This document shows positions 53,458 through 60,949 of a stretch of 60,949 bases of DNA, piece by piece. A program made the position numbers and the translations under genes. The notes beneath the pieces are model-generated. The model saw nothing but the letters and a program-made list of their open reading frames with translations, had not been told where the DNA came from and searched no databases. The stretch's first letter is position 1. Each line of letters starts with the position of its first letter. Location: NCBI RefSeq assembly GCF_021602025.1, contig NZ_BQHW01000031.1, positions 1 through 60,949 on the forward strand. The letters run 5' to 3'. The stretch comes from Pseudomonas ceruminis. GTDB lineage: Bacteria; Pseudomonadota; Gammaproteobacteria; Pseudomonadales; Pseudomonadaceae.

Positions 53458-55887
53458 GTGCACAACCTCTGGCCCCGCGCCCTGCCCCTGGTCGCTGCCC
53501 TGACCAGCTTCAGCGCTCATGCGTACACCCTGTCGTTCGACCTGCCGGCTGCGAGCCTTGCCACCACGCTCAACCGCATTGCCAGTCAGAGCGGCACCAT
53601 CATCGCCCTGGAGCCGGCCCTGGTACGCGACAAGCAGGCACCGGCCGTGGTCGGCCAGATGAGCGCCGAGCAAGCCATGCAAACGGCGTTGGTCGGCAGC
53701 GGCCTGCAGTTGCGAATCACCAGCAGCGGGCATTTCAGTGTGACTCCGGCCAATCAGGTGGGCGATGCACTGGAGCTGAGCAGCACCACCATCATCGACA
53801 ATTACCTGGACCCCACCAGCGAAGGCAGCGGCGCGTATGCAGCCCGGGCAGTGACCTTGGGCAAAGGCACACACAGCCTCAAGGAAATTCCCCAGTCGAT
53901 CACCGTGATCACCCGCAAACAGCTGGACGATCAAGGCATCACCGACCTGCAGGACGCGCTCAACCACACCACCGGCATCGTTGGCGCTCAGGGCATTGGC
54001 CCAGGGATGGTGGTGACCTCGCGCGGCTTCCAGATCGATGACTGGCAGTACGACGGTGTCCCCATACCCCGCAACAACTACTCGCTGGGCAACTGGGCGA
54101 CCCAGGACCTGGTGTTCTTCGACCGCGTCGAGGTGCTGCGCGGCGCCTCCGGCCTGCTGCAAGGCACCGGCAGCCCGGGGGGTGCGATCAACCTGGTGCG
54201 CAAGCGCGGCCAGGCCGCACCCACGGTCACCGTCACCGGCAAGGCCGGCAGCTGGGATCACTATGGCCTGCAATTGGACGCCGGTGGCCCACTGACCGCT
54301 GACGGTCGCGTGCGCGGCCGGCTAGTCGCGGATGAGGACCAAAGCGACAGTTTCATCGATTACCAATGGGCCAAGTCCCACTCCCTGTATGGTGCGCTGG
54401 ACATCGACCTGAACGACGCCACCACTGTCGGTGCCGGCATCAGCTACAACCGCCAGCAGTCGCGGCCGATGCTGCGTGGCATACCCCGCTACGCTGACGG
54501 CAAACCCATCGACCTGCCCCGTTCGACCTTCACCGGCGCTCGCTGGAGCCGCGCCGAGACTGACGTGACCACGTACTACCTGGACCTCGAGCACCGCTTC
54601 AACGATGGCTGGGCGTTCAAGGCCGCCGCCGTGCGCATGGACGAAACCAACACCTCCACGCACCAGCGCGTGCAATCCACCGGCAACGGCGTGGCACCTG
54701 ACGGCAGCGGGATTACCTACGCCGACTGGATCACCGATTTTCACAACACCAAGCTGGGCCTGGACATGAACCTGGTGGGCCACTTCGACACCGGGCCGCT
54801 GGCCCATGAAATCACCCTGGGCGGCAACTATTCCAAACTGACCTCGGACGACGCCTACTGGCGCAACTTCGACGTTTCCGCCGACAACATTTTCGACATC
54901 GACCACAACCGCCCGGAGCCCAGCCGTGACAGCCTGTTCGACGGTGCGCGCGCGCGGTCCAACAAGGCCGGCTATGACATACGCCAGAAAGGCCTGTATG
55001 GCGTCTGGCGGGTCAAACCGACCGCCGACCTGACCCTGATCGTCGGCTCACGGGTCAGCTGGTTCGACTACAGCTGGGACTCGATCGACTTCAACAGCCG
55101 CACCGACCCTGGTACCCGCTACCCCACCAGCCGCATGACCGAGTCGGGCGAAGTCACCCCCTACGCCGGTTTCGTCTATGACCTGACCCGCGAGTGGGCC
55201 TGGTACGCCAGCTACACCGATGTGTTCGTGCCGCAGACCGAACGGGCCGTCAACAACGTGCCGCTCAAGCCCGTGATCGGCAGCAACTACGAAACGGGCG
55301 TGAAGGGAGAACTGTTCGACGGCCGGGTCAACGCCTCGCTGGCGGTGTTCCGCTACGACCAGGAAAACCGCGCGGTCACTGACGTGGCCTCGGGCTTCGC
55401 CTGTGATGACTGGTACTGCTCTACCGCAGCCGGCAAGGTGCGTAGCCAGGGTATCGAGGCTGAGATCAGCGGCGAGGTGCTCAGCGGCCTGCAGCTGTTT
55501 GCCGGCTACACCTACAACACCACCAAATTCCTCGACGACCCGGAGGAAGAAGGCCGCGTGTTCAGCCAGTGGACACCCAAGCACATGCTGCGGGCCTGGG
55601 CCGATTACACCTTGCCGCTGGACGGCCAGCGCTGGAGCACCGGCCTTGGTTTTACCACCCAGAGCCACACGCTGGGCTACGAGCGTACCTATACCGTCCC
55701 CGGCTATACCGTGTGGAGCGCGCGCCTGGCCTATCAGCTGACGCCTGAGGTAAACCTGGCGGTCAATGGCAACAACCTGTTCGACAAGAAGTACTGGGTA
55801 GCGGGCTTCAACCAGCTCAATGGCAGCAACAACTACGGCGAACCACGCAACGTCTTGTTCACGGTCAAGTACACGCCACAGTTTTGA
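53458..55887 (+). CDS. TonB-dependent siderophore receptor with signalling (STN) domain
   Basis: An 809-residue FpvA/FhuA-like transducer. After a signal peptide (ending SAHA, about 21) comes an STN domain (YTLSFDLPAASLATTLNRIASQSGTIIAL, about 22-98) that contacts FecR. The plug follows (SLKEIPQSITVITRKQLDDQGITDLQDALNHTTGI; VEVLRGASGLLQGTGSPGGAINLVRKR), then a barrel ending TVKYTPQF. It would import a ferric siderophore and report its presence to the sigma factor. The start is GTG at 53458 with GGGAG 6 bases before. The siderophore is unknown. Confidence 0.9.
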   Translation: MHNLWPRALPLVAALTSFSAHAYTLSFDLPAASLATTLNRIASQSGTIIALEPALVRDKQAPAVVGQMSAEQAMQTALVGSGLQLRITSSGHFSVTPANQVGDALELSSTTIIDNYLDPTSEGSGAYAARAVTLGKGTHSLKEIPQSITVITRKQLDDQGITDLQDALNHTTGIVGAQGIGPGMVVTSRGFQIDDWQYDGVPIPRNNYSLGNWATQDLVFFDRVEVLRGASGLLQGTGSPGGAINLVRKRGQAAPTVTVTGKAGSWDHYGLQLDAGGPLTADGRVRGRLVADEDQSDSFIDYQWAKSHSLYGALDIDLNDATTVGAGISYNRQQSRPMLRGIPRYADGKPIDLPRSTFTGARWSRAETDVTTYYLDLEHRFNDGWAFKAAAVRMDETNTSTHQRVQSTGNGVAPDGSGITYADWITDFHNTKLGLDMNLVGHFDTGPLAHEITLGGNYSKLTSDDAYWRNFDVSADNIFDIDHNRPEPSRDSLFDGARARSNKAGYDIRQKGLYGVWRVKPTADLTLIVGSRVSWFDYSWDSIDFNSRTDPGTRYPTSRMTESGEVTPYAGFVYDLTREWAWYASYTDVFVPQTERAVNNVPLKPVIGSNYETGVKGELFDGRVNASLAVFRYDQENRAVTDVASGFACDDWYCSTAAGKVRSQGIEAEISGEVLSGLQLFAGYTYNTTKFLDDPEEEGRVFSQWTPKHMLRAWADYTLPLDGQRWSTGLGFTTQSHTLGYERTYTVPGYTVWSARLAYQLTPEVNLAVNGNNLFDKKYWVAGFNQLNGSNNYGEPRNVLFTVKYTPQF

Positions 55888-55893
55888 GCGCCG

Positions 55894-56439
55894 TCACGCC
55901 GTCAACGGCCATTGCGCCAGTGGCCAGTAGCGGCCTTTGCGCGACTCGTACAAGGTAAAGTGCCGGGCGACCATGAAGAAGTCTGGCGCCACCGTGGCCT
56001 CAGGCGGCTGGCCGCGGTAGTCCCGTGACAGGGTTAGGTGCGGGCGGTACTCCCGCGCCTGCTCGGCGACGCCCAAGGGCAGTAGCGCCTGCTGCAGCCC
56101 GTAGACCAACTGACGCAGTGCCACTGGCGTTTCCTGCGGCTCGAGCACCAGCACATTGGCGCGTTGCCACACCTTCAGCTGATCGAGCAGCAGACGCAGC
56201 GGCGCTTCAGGGAGAACGAGGTTGTCTACCGTGGCGCAGACCGCTGCAATCTGTGCCGCGTCCACATCCCCGAGAAACAGCAGCGTCAGGTGAAAGTTTT
56301 CGCGGGGGACCGGTTTGCCGCTGCGCAGCGCCAGGCTGCGCCGCCACTGGGCGATGTCGCGACGCTGCCCCTCGGCGATTGGCAAGGCGAAGAACAGCCG
56401 CTTGAAAGGTGCGCCACTGGGGCGTATGTCCTGAGCCAT
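55894..56439 (-). CDS. thpR: RNA 2',3'-cyclic phosphodiesterase, ThpR/LigT
   Basis: A 181-residue 2H-family phosphoesterase that opens 2',3'-cyclic RNA ends. The two catalytic tetrapeptides are His50-Leu-Thr52 (NFHLTLLFLGDVD) and His134-Leu-Thr136 (RPHLTLSRDY), placed symmetrically as in LigT. AAGGAG before the ATG at 56439 sets the start. The stop is only 6 bases from the convergent siderophore receptor stop. Confidence 0.9.
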   Translation of the reverse strand: MAQDIRPSGAPFKRLFFALPIAEGQRRDIAQWRRSLALRSGKPVPRENFHLTLLFLGDVDAAQIAAVCATVDNLVLPEAPLRLLLDQLKVWQRANVLVLEPQETPVALRQLVYGLQQALLPLGVAEQAREYRPHLTLSRDYRGQPPEATVAPDFFMVARHFTLYESRKGRYWPLAQWPLTA

Positions 56440-56558
56440 GAGTACTCCTTGACCTAAAACGTTTGCGCAGACTGTAGGGCATTGCACCTAAGTCGCCATG
56501 CATTCACGTAACAATATGTACAAACTACCCCCATGATTGTTTATGCTGGCGGGCTTAT

Positions 56559-56581
56559 GCCATGGCGCATGGCCATTTTTT
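56559..56581 (+). terminator. terminator-like hairpin in the lpxO leader
   Basis: GCCATG-GCG-CATGGC (56559-56573) is followed by C-A and a run of six T (56576-56581). It sits about 16 bases before the lpxO start, so it could be an attenuator or end an upstream transcript. Confidence 0.4.
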
Positions 56582-56597
56582 CGACAAGTAATCGTCC

Positions 56598-57497
56598 ATG
56601 AAAATTGCACTCGTACTGATATTCGCCCTCTCGATCGCCTATGTTCACCTGCGCGGTCGCGTACGTCACAAGCTGACCCGTCAGCTGGGTGACCATTCCA
56701 GCTTCCTGGCCCCGGTGAACAGTTTCCTGTACCTGTTCTCCAAGCATCCGGCCAAGCCGTACCTGCCCGTCGAGGCCTTCCCTGAATTGCAGCCCTTGAA
56801 GGATCACTGGCAGGAGATCCGCGAGGAAGCCCAGCAGTTGCTGCATGTGGGCGAGATCAAGAAGTCCGACAATTATGACGATGTGGGCTTCAACTCGTTC
56901 TTCAAGACCGGCTGGAAGCGCTTCTACCTGAAGTGGTACGGCGAAAGCCACCCCTCGGCGATGAACCTGTGCCCGCGCACCACCGAGCTGCTGCAGGGCA
57001 TCGGCTCGGTCAAGGCGGCCATGTTCGCCACCTTGCCGCCAGGGGCCAAGCTGGTGCGCCACCGGGACCCGTACGCCGGCTCCTACCGCTACCACCTGGG
57101 CCTGGATACGCCCAACGACGATGGCTGCTACATCGATGTGGATGGCGAGAAGTACGCCTGGCGTGACGGGGAAGCGGTGGTGTTCGACGAAACCTACATC
57201 CACTATGCGGCCAACACCACCGAGCACAACCGCATCATTCTGTTCTGCGACATCGAACGCCCGCTCAAGTACCGCTGGGCCACCGCATTCAACCGCTGGT
57301 TCAGCCGCAATGTCATGGCGGCCGCAGCGGCGCCGAACAATGCCAACGACAAGACCGGCGGTATCAACCGCCTGTTCACCCGCATCTACAAGATCCGCGA
57401 ACGTGGCAAGGCACTGAAAAAGCGCAACCGCATGCGTTACTACCTGGAGAAATGGCTGGTAGTGGCGGCTGTGATCCTGCTGTTCATCTATATCTGA
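56598..57497 (+). CDS. lpxO: lipid A 2-hydroxylase LpxO (Fe2+/2-oxoglutarate oxygenase)
   Basis: A 299-residue aspartyl/asparaginyl beta-hydroxylase-family enzyme that hydroxylates the secondary acyl chain of lipid A at the inner membrane. N-terminal (2-18) and C-terminal (287-299) hydrophobic segments anchor it. The iron ligands are His155-Arg-Asp157 (VRHRDPYAGSYRYHLGLD) and a distal His202 (ETYIHYAANTTEHNRI), and Arg211-region residues suit 2-oxoglutarate. Length matches Salmonella and P. aeruginosa LpxO. A hairpin with a T-run precedes the start. Confidence 0.9.
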   Translation: MKIALVLIFALSIAYVHLRGRVRHKLTRQLGDHSSFLAPVNSFLYLFSKHPAKPYLPVEAFPELQPLKDHWQEIREEAQQLLHVGEIKKSDNYDDVGFNSFFKTGWKRFYLKWYGESHPSAMNLCPRTTELLQGIGSVKAAMFATLPPGAKLVRHRDPYAGSYRYHLGLDTPNDDGCYIDVDGEKYAWRDGEAVVFDETYIHYAANTTEHNRIILFCDIERPLKYRWATAFNRWFSRNVMAAAAAPNNANDKTGGINRLFTRIYKIRERGKALKKRNRMRYYLEKWLVVAAVILLFIYI

Positions 57498-57570
57498 GGC
57501 GCCGCGCACAGGCGCCCACAACATCGACTAGCCTCTAAGCTCCACTCGCAACCTCCCCAAGGTGAAGACG

Positions 57571-57915
57571 ATGAGCATGATGGACTGGGACGCCTACCGT
57601 AAGCAGTTGATGGCCGGCATCGGCGATCTCAAGCAGTTGTCTCCCGACACCGTTGCCGGTTACATGACCGCCAGCGGTGCCGGCGCCAAGACCCACCACC
57701 TGGACGCCAAGACCCGCGAACTGATCTCTCTGGCCGTGGCGGTGACCACCCGCTGCGACGGCTGCATTGCCGTGCATTCGCAGCAGGCGGTCAAACAAGG
57801 TGCCACCCGTGAAGAGATCGCCGAGGCCCTGGGTGTGGCTGTGGCGATGAATGCCGGTGCCGCGCTGGTCTACTCGGCCCGTGCCCTGGATGCAGTCGGC
57901 AAGGCCAACGGCTGA
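57571..57915 (+). CDS. AhpD-like carboxymuconolactone-decarboxylase-family protein
   Basis: A 114-residue small alkylhydroperoxidase-like protein. The redox motif is Cys62-Asp-Gly-Cys65 followed by His69 (TTRCDGCIAVHSQQA), with a helical C-terminus AEALGVAVAMNAGAALVYSARALDA. Such proteins reduce peroxides or act as disulfide reductases. AAGGTGA 5 bases before the ATG supports 57571; an in-frame GTG lies at 57562. Confidence 0.87.
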   Translation: MSMMDWDAYRKQLMAGIGDLKQLSPDTVAGYMTASGAGAKTHHLDAKTRELISLAVAVTTRCDGCIAVHSQQAVKQGATREEIAEALGVAVAMNAGAALVYSARALDAVGKANG

Positions 57916-57993
57916 GCCAAGGCAGCGTCGCCGCCCTTGCGCGACGGCGCTGCGCCACCCAGACTTGGCGGCCTAGCCCTAGCAGGAACCGCC

Positions 57994-58563
57994 ATGATCC
58001 ACATCCGCCCCATGACGCCCGCCGATTTCGAGCGCTTCTGGCCCACCTTTCAGGCCATCGTCCAGGCCCGCGAAACCTACGCCTACGACCCGGCCATCAC
58101 CTTCGAACAGGCACGCCAGCTGTGGCTGGAGCTCCCCGCGCACACCTGGGTGGCCGAAGAGAACGGCGAACTGCTCGGCGCCTACTACCTCAAGGCCAAT
58201 GCCGCCGGTCCAGGCGCCCATGTGGGCAACTGCGGGTACATGGTCAGCGAGGCTGCCCGTGGGCGTGGCGTGGCCCGGCTGATGTGCGAACACTCGCAGA
58301 AACTGGCACGCCAGGAAGGTTTCCTGGCGCTGCAGTTCAATTCGGTAGTGGCGAGCAACGACGTGGCCGTGGCGCTCTGGCACAAGCTCGGCTTCGACAC
58401 AGTCGGCCGCTTGCCCAAGGCTTACCGCCACGCCCGCCTCGGGCTGGTGGACTGCCTGGTGATGTACAAGTGGCTGGCGGACGCGCCGGTGGTGGAAAAA
58501 CCGCCGCTGCTGATCGGCCGCAAGAACATCGAGGCGCGCGTGTCACGACGCCGTGGGCGCTGA
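57994..58563 (+). CDS. GNAT-family N-acetyltransferase
   Basis: A 189-residue acetyl-CoA-dependent transferase. GNAT motifs: MIHIRPMTPADFERFWPTF at the start, LLGAYYLKANAAGPGAHVGNCGYMVSEAARGRGVARLMCEHS (acetyl-CoA loop ARGRGVA near 89-95) and NDVAVALWHKLGFDTVGRLPKAYRHARLGLVDCLVMYKWL. It resembles YhhY/L-amino-acid-type acetyltransferases; the substrate is unknown. AGGAA precedes the ATG. Its stop is 3 bases from the convergent flavin reductase stop. Confidence 0.87.
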   Translation: MIHIRPMTPADFERFWPTFQAIVQARETYAYDPAITFEQARQLWLELPAHTWVAEENGELLGAYYLKANAAGPGAHVGNCGYMVSEAARGRGVARLMCEHSQKLARQEGFLALQFNSVVASNDVAVALWHKLGFDTVGRLPKAYRHARLGLVDCLVMYKWLADAPVVEKPPLLIGRKNIEARVSRRRGR

Positions 58564-58566
58564 CCC

Positions 58567-59064
58567 TCAGCAGGCCTTGGAGGCCTCGCACACCCGATGA
58601 TAGGCGCGGTTGAAATACACCAGCCCATCGTCGGCCCCCCCATGGCGGATCTGCTGGATCTCGCAATAGAAGATGCTGTGCGAACCCACCTCATGCACCT
58701 GGGCAATCCGGCAATCGAAGTTCACCAACGCCTCCTGCATCACCGGCGCACCGCTTTCCAGCACCGTCCAGGGGGTGGTTGCAAAACGCTCTTCCATGCT
58801 CAGGTTGCGATTGGCAAAGGCCCCGGACAGGTCCTGGTGGGTACCGGCCAGCACGTTCACGCACAAGGCGCCGTTGGCCTTGAACTGCTCGTTGGAATAC
58901 GACGAGCGATTCATGCACACCAGCAAGGTCGGCGGTGCGTCGGTCACGCTGCATACCGCTGATGCGGTAAAGCCGAAGCGACCGGCGGGGCCATCGGTGG
59001 TGATGACCGATACGGCGCCACCGAGCATCGCCATTGCGTTGCGGAATTGGGTTACGTCTACCAT
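58567..59064 (-). CDS. flavin reductase (HpaC/RutF type)
   Basis: A 165-residue NAD(P)H:flavin oxidoreductase of the split-barrel flavin-reductase domain: FRNAMAMLGGAVSVITTDGPAGRFGFTASAVCSVTDAPPTLLVCMNRSS, then CVNVLAGTHQDLSGAFA and HSIFYCEIQQIRHG. It supplies reduced FMN/FAD to a two-component monooxygenase. GAGGAG precedes the ATG at 59064. It is the last gene of a Rieske dioxygenase operon, where a separate flavin reductase is not normally needed. It is the only free flavin reductase in the window and could also serve the flavin monooxygenases 30-60 kb away. Confidence 0.88.
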   Translation of the reverse strand: MVDVTQFRNAMAMLGGAVSVITTDGPAGRFGFTASAVCSVTDAPPTLLVCMNRSSYSNEQFKANGALCVNVLAGTHQDLSGAFANRNLSMEERFATTPWTVLESGAPVMQEALVNFDCRIAQVHEVGSHSIFYCEIQQIRHGGADDGLVYFNRAYHRVCEASKAC

Positions 59065-59075
59065 GGTCGTGCTCC

Positions 59076-60035
59076 TCAGATATCCAGCACCAGCTTGTTG
59101 CTCTTGGCCCGCGAGCAGCACACCAGGATCTGGTCGTTCGCGGCTTTTTCTTCATCGGTCAGGTACACGTCGCGGTGGTCCGGTTCACCTTCGAGCACCT
59201 CGCACATGCACGTCCCGCACACCCCCTGCTCGCACGAGATGTCGATCTTGATGCCCACCTGCGCCAAGGCCTCCAGGATGCTCTGCCCCTCGGCGACCTG
59301 GACGGTCTTGTTGCTGCGCGCGGCGACCACCTCGAAGCCTGCGCCCCTGGCGTCGACCTCGACCTGGAAGTACTCCTTGTGGATGTGGTCCTCGGCGTAC
59401 CCCTGCTGCCGGGCGCCTGCAATCACCCAGTCCATGAACCCCGAAGGCCCGCAGGTGTACAGGTGCGTGCCCGGCGTACCGGCCCCCAGCACATCCGTCA
59501 GGTTCAGGCGCTGGGCGGTGTCTTCGTCGTCAAAATGGGTGAACACCCGGGCGGCGAACGGCGCGCTGGCCAACGCCTGGAGGAAGGCGCTGCGGCTGCG
59601 CGAACGCCCGCAGTAATGCAACTCGAAATCGGCACCCTGCTGGTACAAGGCATGGGCCATGGCGATCATCGGGGTGATGCCGATGCCACCGCCGAGCAGC
59701 AGCGAACGGCGGGCATCGGCCGCCAACGGGAACAGGTTGCGCGGCGCGCTGATCTGCACCTGGCGCCCTTCCACCAGAGCCTCGTGCACTCCCACCGAGC
59801 CACCACGCGAGGCCGGGTCTTTCAGTATGCCCAGGCGATACACCGAGGCATCGGCCGGGTCGCTGCACAGCGAATACTGCCGCACCAGGCCGGGGGCGAC
59901 ATGGATATCCACGTGCGCCCCCGCCTCGAAGGCTGGCAGCGCCGCCCCATCGGCGCGTCCCAGATCGAGCACGACCACGTCGGCGCCCTGGATCTCGCGT
60001 TTGCGCACCACTACATTCAACAGTTCTTCATTCAT
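59076..60035 (-). CDS. Rieske-oxygenase reductase (VanB/phthalate-dioxygenase-reductase type)
   Basis: A 319-residue class IA reductase passing electrons from NADH through FMN and a [2Fe-2S] centre to the oxygenase. The flavin site is Arg52-Gln-Tyr-Ser55; the NAD site GGGIGITPM (115-123) and CGPSGFM (195-201); plant-type ferredoxin cysteines are Cys268, Cys273, Cys276 and Cys306 at the C-terminus. It starts at 60035 (AGGA 9 bases before), 20 bases after the SDR. It lies in the operon of the beta subunit cut at the right edge. Confidence 0.9.
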   Translation of the reverse strand: MNEELLNVVVRKREIQGADVVVLDLGRADGAALPAFEAGAHVDIHVAPGLVRQYSLCSDPADASVYRLGILKDPASRGGSVGVHEALVEGRQVQISAPRNLFPLAADARRSLLLGGGIGITPMIAMAHALYQQGADFELHYCGRSRSRSAFLQALASAPFAARVFTHFDDEDTAQRLNLTDVLGAGTPGTHLYTCGPSGFMDWVIAGARQQGYAEDHIHKEYFQVEVDARGAGFEVVAARSNKTVQVAEGQSILEALAQVGIKIDISCEQGVCGTCMCEVLEGEPDHRDVYLTDEEKAANDQILVCCSRAKSNKLVLDI

Positions 60036-60055
60036 GACCGGTGTCCTGGATAAAT

Positions 60056-60808
60056 TCAACGCATGAACAGGCCGCCATTCACGTCCCAGGTCGCCCCGGT
60101 CGTGAAGTAGGCCTCAGGCCGCGCCAGTTGCACGATCAGATCGCCAAGAAAATCGGCATCGCCCAGGCGCTGCACCGGGATGTTGGCCAACAGGCCCTGC
60201 ATCCGCTGTGCGGGCACCGCGGCATGCACCGCCGGCGAGTCGATCGGCCCTGGGGCAATGGCATTGACGGTAACGCCGCGGGTCGCGAATTCCTTGGCAA
60301 AGATCTTGGTCAGGGTAACGATGGCGCCCTTGCTCGCGGCGTAATGCGCACCGGTCGCGGTGCCGCCGTTCTGCCCGGCCAGCGAAGCCATGTTGATGAT
60401 CCGCCCGTAACCGGCCTCGGCCAGGTGGGCGCCGAGCACCTGGCAGCCGAGGAACACGCTGCGCAGGTTGAGACCCACCACGGCATCGAATTCCTCGGGG
60501 CTGATCTGCATCAGTGGCGTGGTCTTGGTCACGGCGGCGTTGTTGACCACTACGTGCAGGGCGCCGAAGTGCTCCAGCACCTGAGCCAGCGCCTGCTCGA
60601 AATCGGCCTTGCTGCCAACGTCCAACCTCAACGCCAGCACCCGCCCACCCCCTCCCTGCGATGCGCCTTGCAGGCGCTCGGCGCAGGCCTGGGCCTGGGC
60701 CAGGTCACGGTCCGAGACCACCACGTCAAAGCCTGCGGCCAGCAGCCTGGCGCAGAAGCGCTGGCCCAGCCCCTGGCCGGCCCCGGTTACCAATGCAACT
60801 TGGTTCAT
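60056..60808 (-). CDS. short-chain dehydrogenase in the dioxygenase operon
   Basis: A 250-residue classical SDR: TGAGQGLGQ (8-16), Asp63, NNAA (89-92), Ser142, Tyr156 and Lys160 (YAASK), and IAPGPIDSPA after the active site. It most likely oxidises the product of the neighbouring ring-hydroxylating oxygenase (a dihydrodiol or similar alcohol) with NAD+, but it could act elsewhere in the pathway. GAGGAG lies before the ATG at 60808. Confidence 0.88.
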   Translation of the reverse strand: MNQVALVTGAGQGLGQRFCARLLAAGFDVVVSDRDLAQAQACAERLQGASQGGGGRVLALRLDVGSKADFEQALAQVLEHFGALHVVVNNAAVTKTTPLMQISPEEFDAVVGLNLRSVFLGCQVLGAHLAEAGYGRIINMASLAGQNGGTATGAHYAASKGAIVTLTKIFAKEFATRGVTVNAIAPGPIDSPAVHAAVPAQRMQGLLANIPVQRLGDADFLGDLIVQLARPEAYFTTGATWDVNGGLFMR

Positions 60809-60818
60809 GACAGGCTCC

Positions 60819-60949
60819 TCACAGGATGTAGCCGATACCGGCAAGGGTATCGTCGCTGTTGATCAGGCTGATGACCTTGCGCTGGAGCTGGAAGCCCCCC
60901 TCGCGGCGTACCAGGGTGTAGGTCAGGTCGGCGGTGTAGTGCTTGAGGC
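60819..60949 (-). CDS. aromatic-ring-hydroxylating dioxygenase beta subunit (partial)
   Basis: The last 42 codons of a gene running off the right edge. The frame reads LKHYTADLTYTLVRREGGF, then QLQRKVISLINSD and a tail ending GIGYIL-stop, which matches the C-terminus of the small subunit of Rieske ring-hydroxylating oxygenases (NTF2 fold; pattern YTLVRRxGGFQLQRKVxxLIN). The alpha subunit is expected further right. The SDR starts 10 bases after this stop. Confidence 0.75.
   Translation of the reverse strand, partial: LKHYTADLTYTLVRREGGFQLQRKVISLINSDDTLAGIGYIL

Overview
This is a GC-rich, densely coded Pseudomonas chromosome segment, most likely from the P. putida group. Evidence for that: strongly GC-ending codons, REP/BIME hairpins of the type GTGGGAGC-GGCTTGCC, LpxO, SotB, FeaR-like and SfnB-like proteins, a FecI/FecR/TonB-receptor signalling set, sigma54 (-24/-12) promoters and a PHO box. 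I see no tRNA, rRNA, CRISPR array, insertion sequence or phage gene.

The first 35 kb is dominated by organosulfur scavenging in three blocks. Block 1 (67-10857) holds an SsuD-like flavin monooxygenase, two tandem cytoplasmic DszB-like proteins (one with the catalytic Cys, one with Ser), two TonB-dependent receptors, two SsuC-like permeases and an ATPase. Sigma54-type promoters precede the first receptor and the permeases. Block 2 (20232-25357) holds a DszC/SfnB-like oxidoreductase, a DszA/NtaA-like monooxygenase and a MetI-MetQ-MetN importer, also behind a sigma54-type promoter. Block 3 (26567-34993) is a rearranged second version of block 2 with its own LysR regulator and a four-domain rhodanese. 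Homologues of DszA (two), DszB (two) and DszC (two) therefore lie in one window. I infer that the system strips sulfur from sulfonates, sulfones, sulfinates or related compounds during sulfate limitation; the substrates cannot be read from sequence.

Between blocks 1 and 2 lie a second PBP2 without rodA, a FeaR-like regulator, a small cytochrome c, a porin-like barrel, a MarR/amidase/SnoaL group, and a phosphate-binding PstS domain fused to an OmpA domain behind a three-repeat PHO box. A TerC-family membrane protein with a structured leader separates blocks 2 and 3.

The second half is ordinary accessory and housekeeping content: an acyl-CoA dehydrogenase with divergent LysR; a cysteine desulfurase; a ribitol-type pentitol regulon (SDR, LacI, FGGY kinase, transaldolase) with four matching operators; NfsB-type nitroreductase; AraC/LysE; SotB; a beta-propeller-like protein; YahK-type alcohol dehydrogenase with AraC; the FecI/FecR/receptor iron set; ThpR; LpxO; an AhpD-like protein; and a GNAT acetyltransferase. 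The right edge cuts into a Rieske dioxygenase operon: beta subunit (partial), SDR, reductase and flavin reductase.
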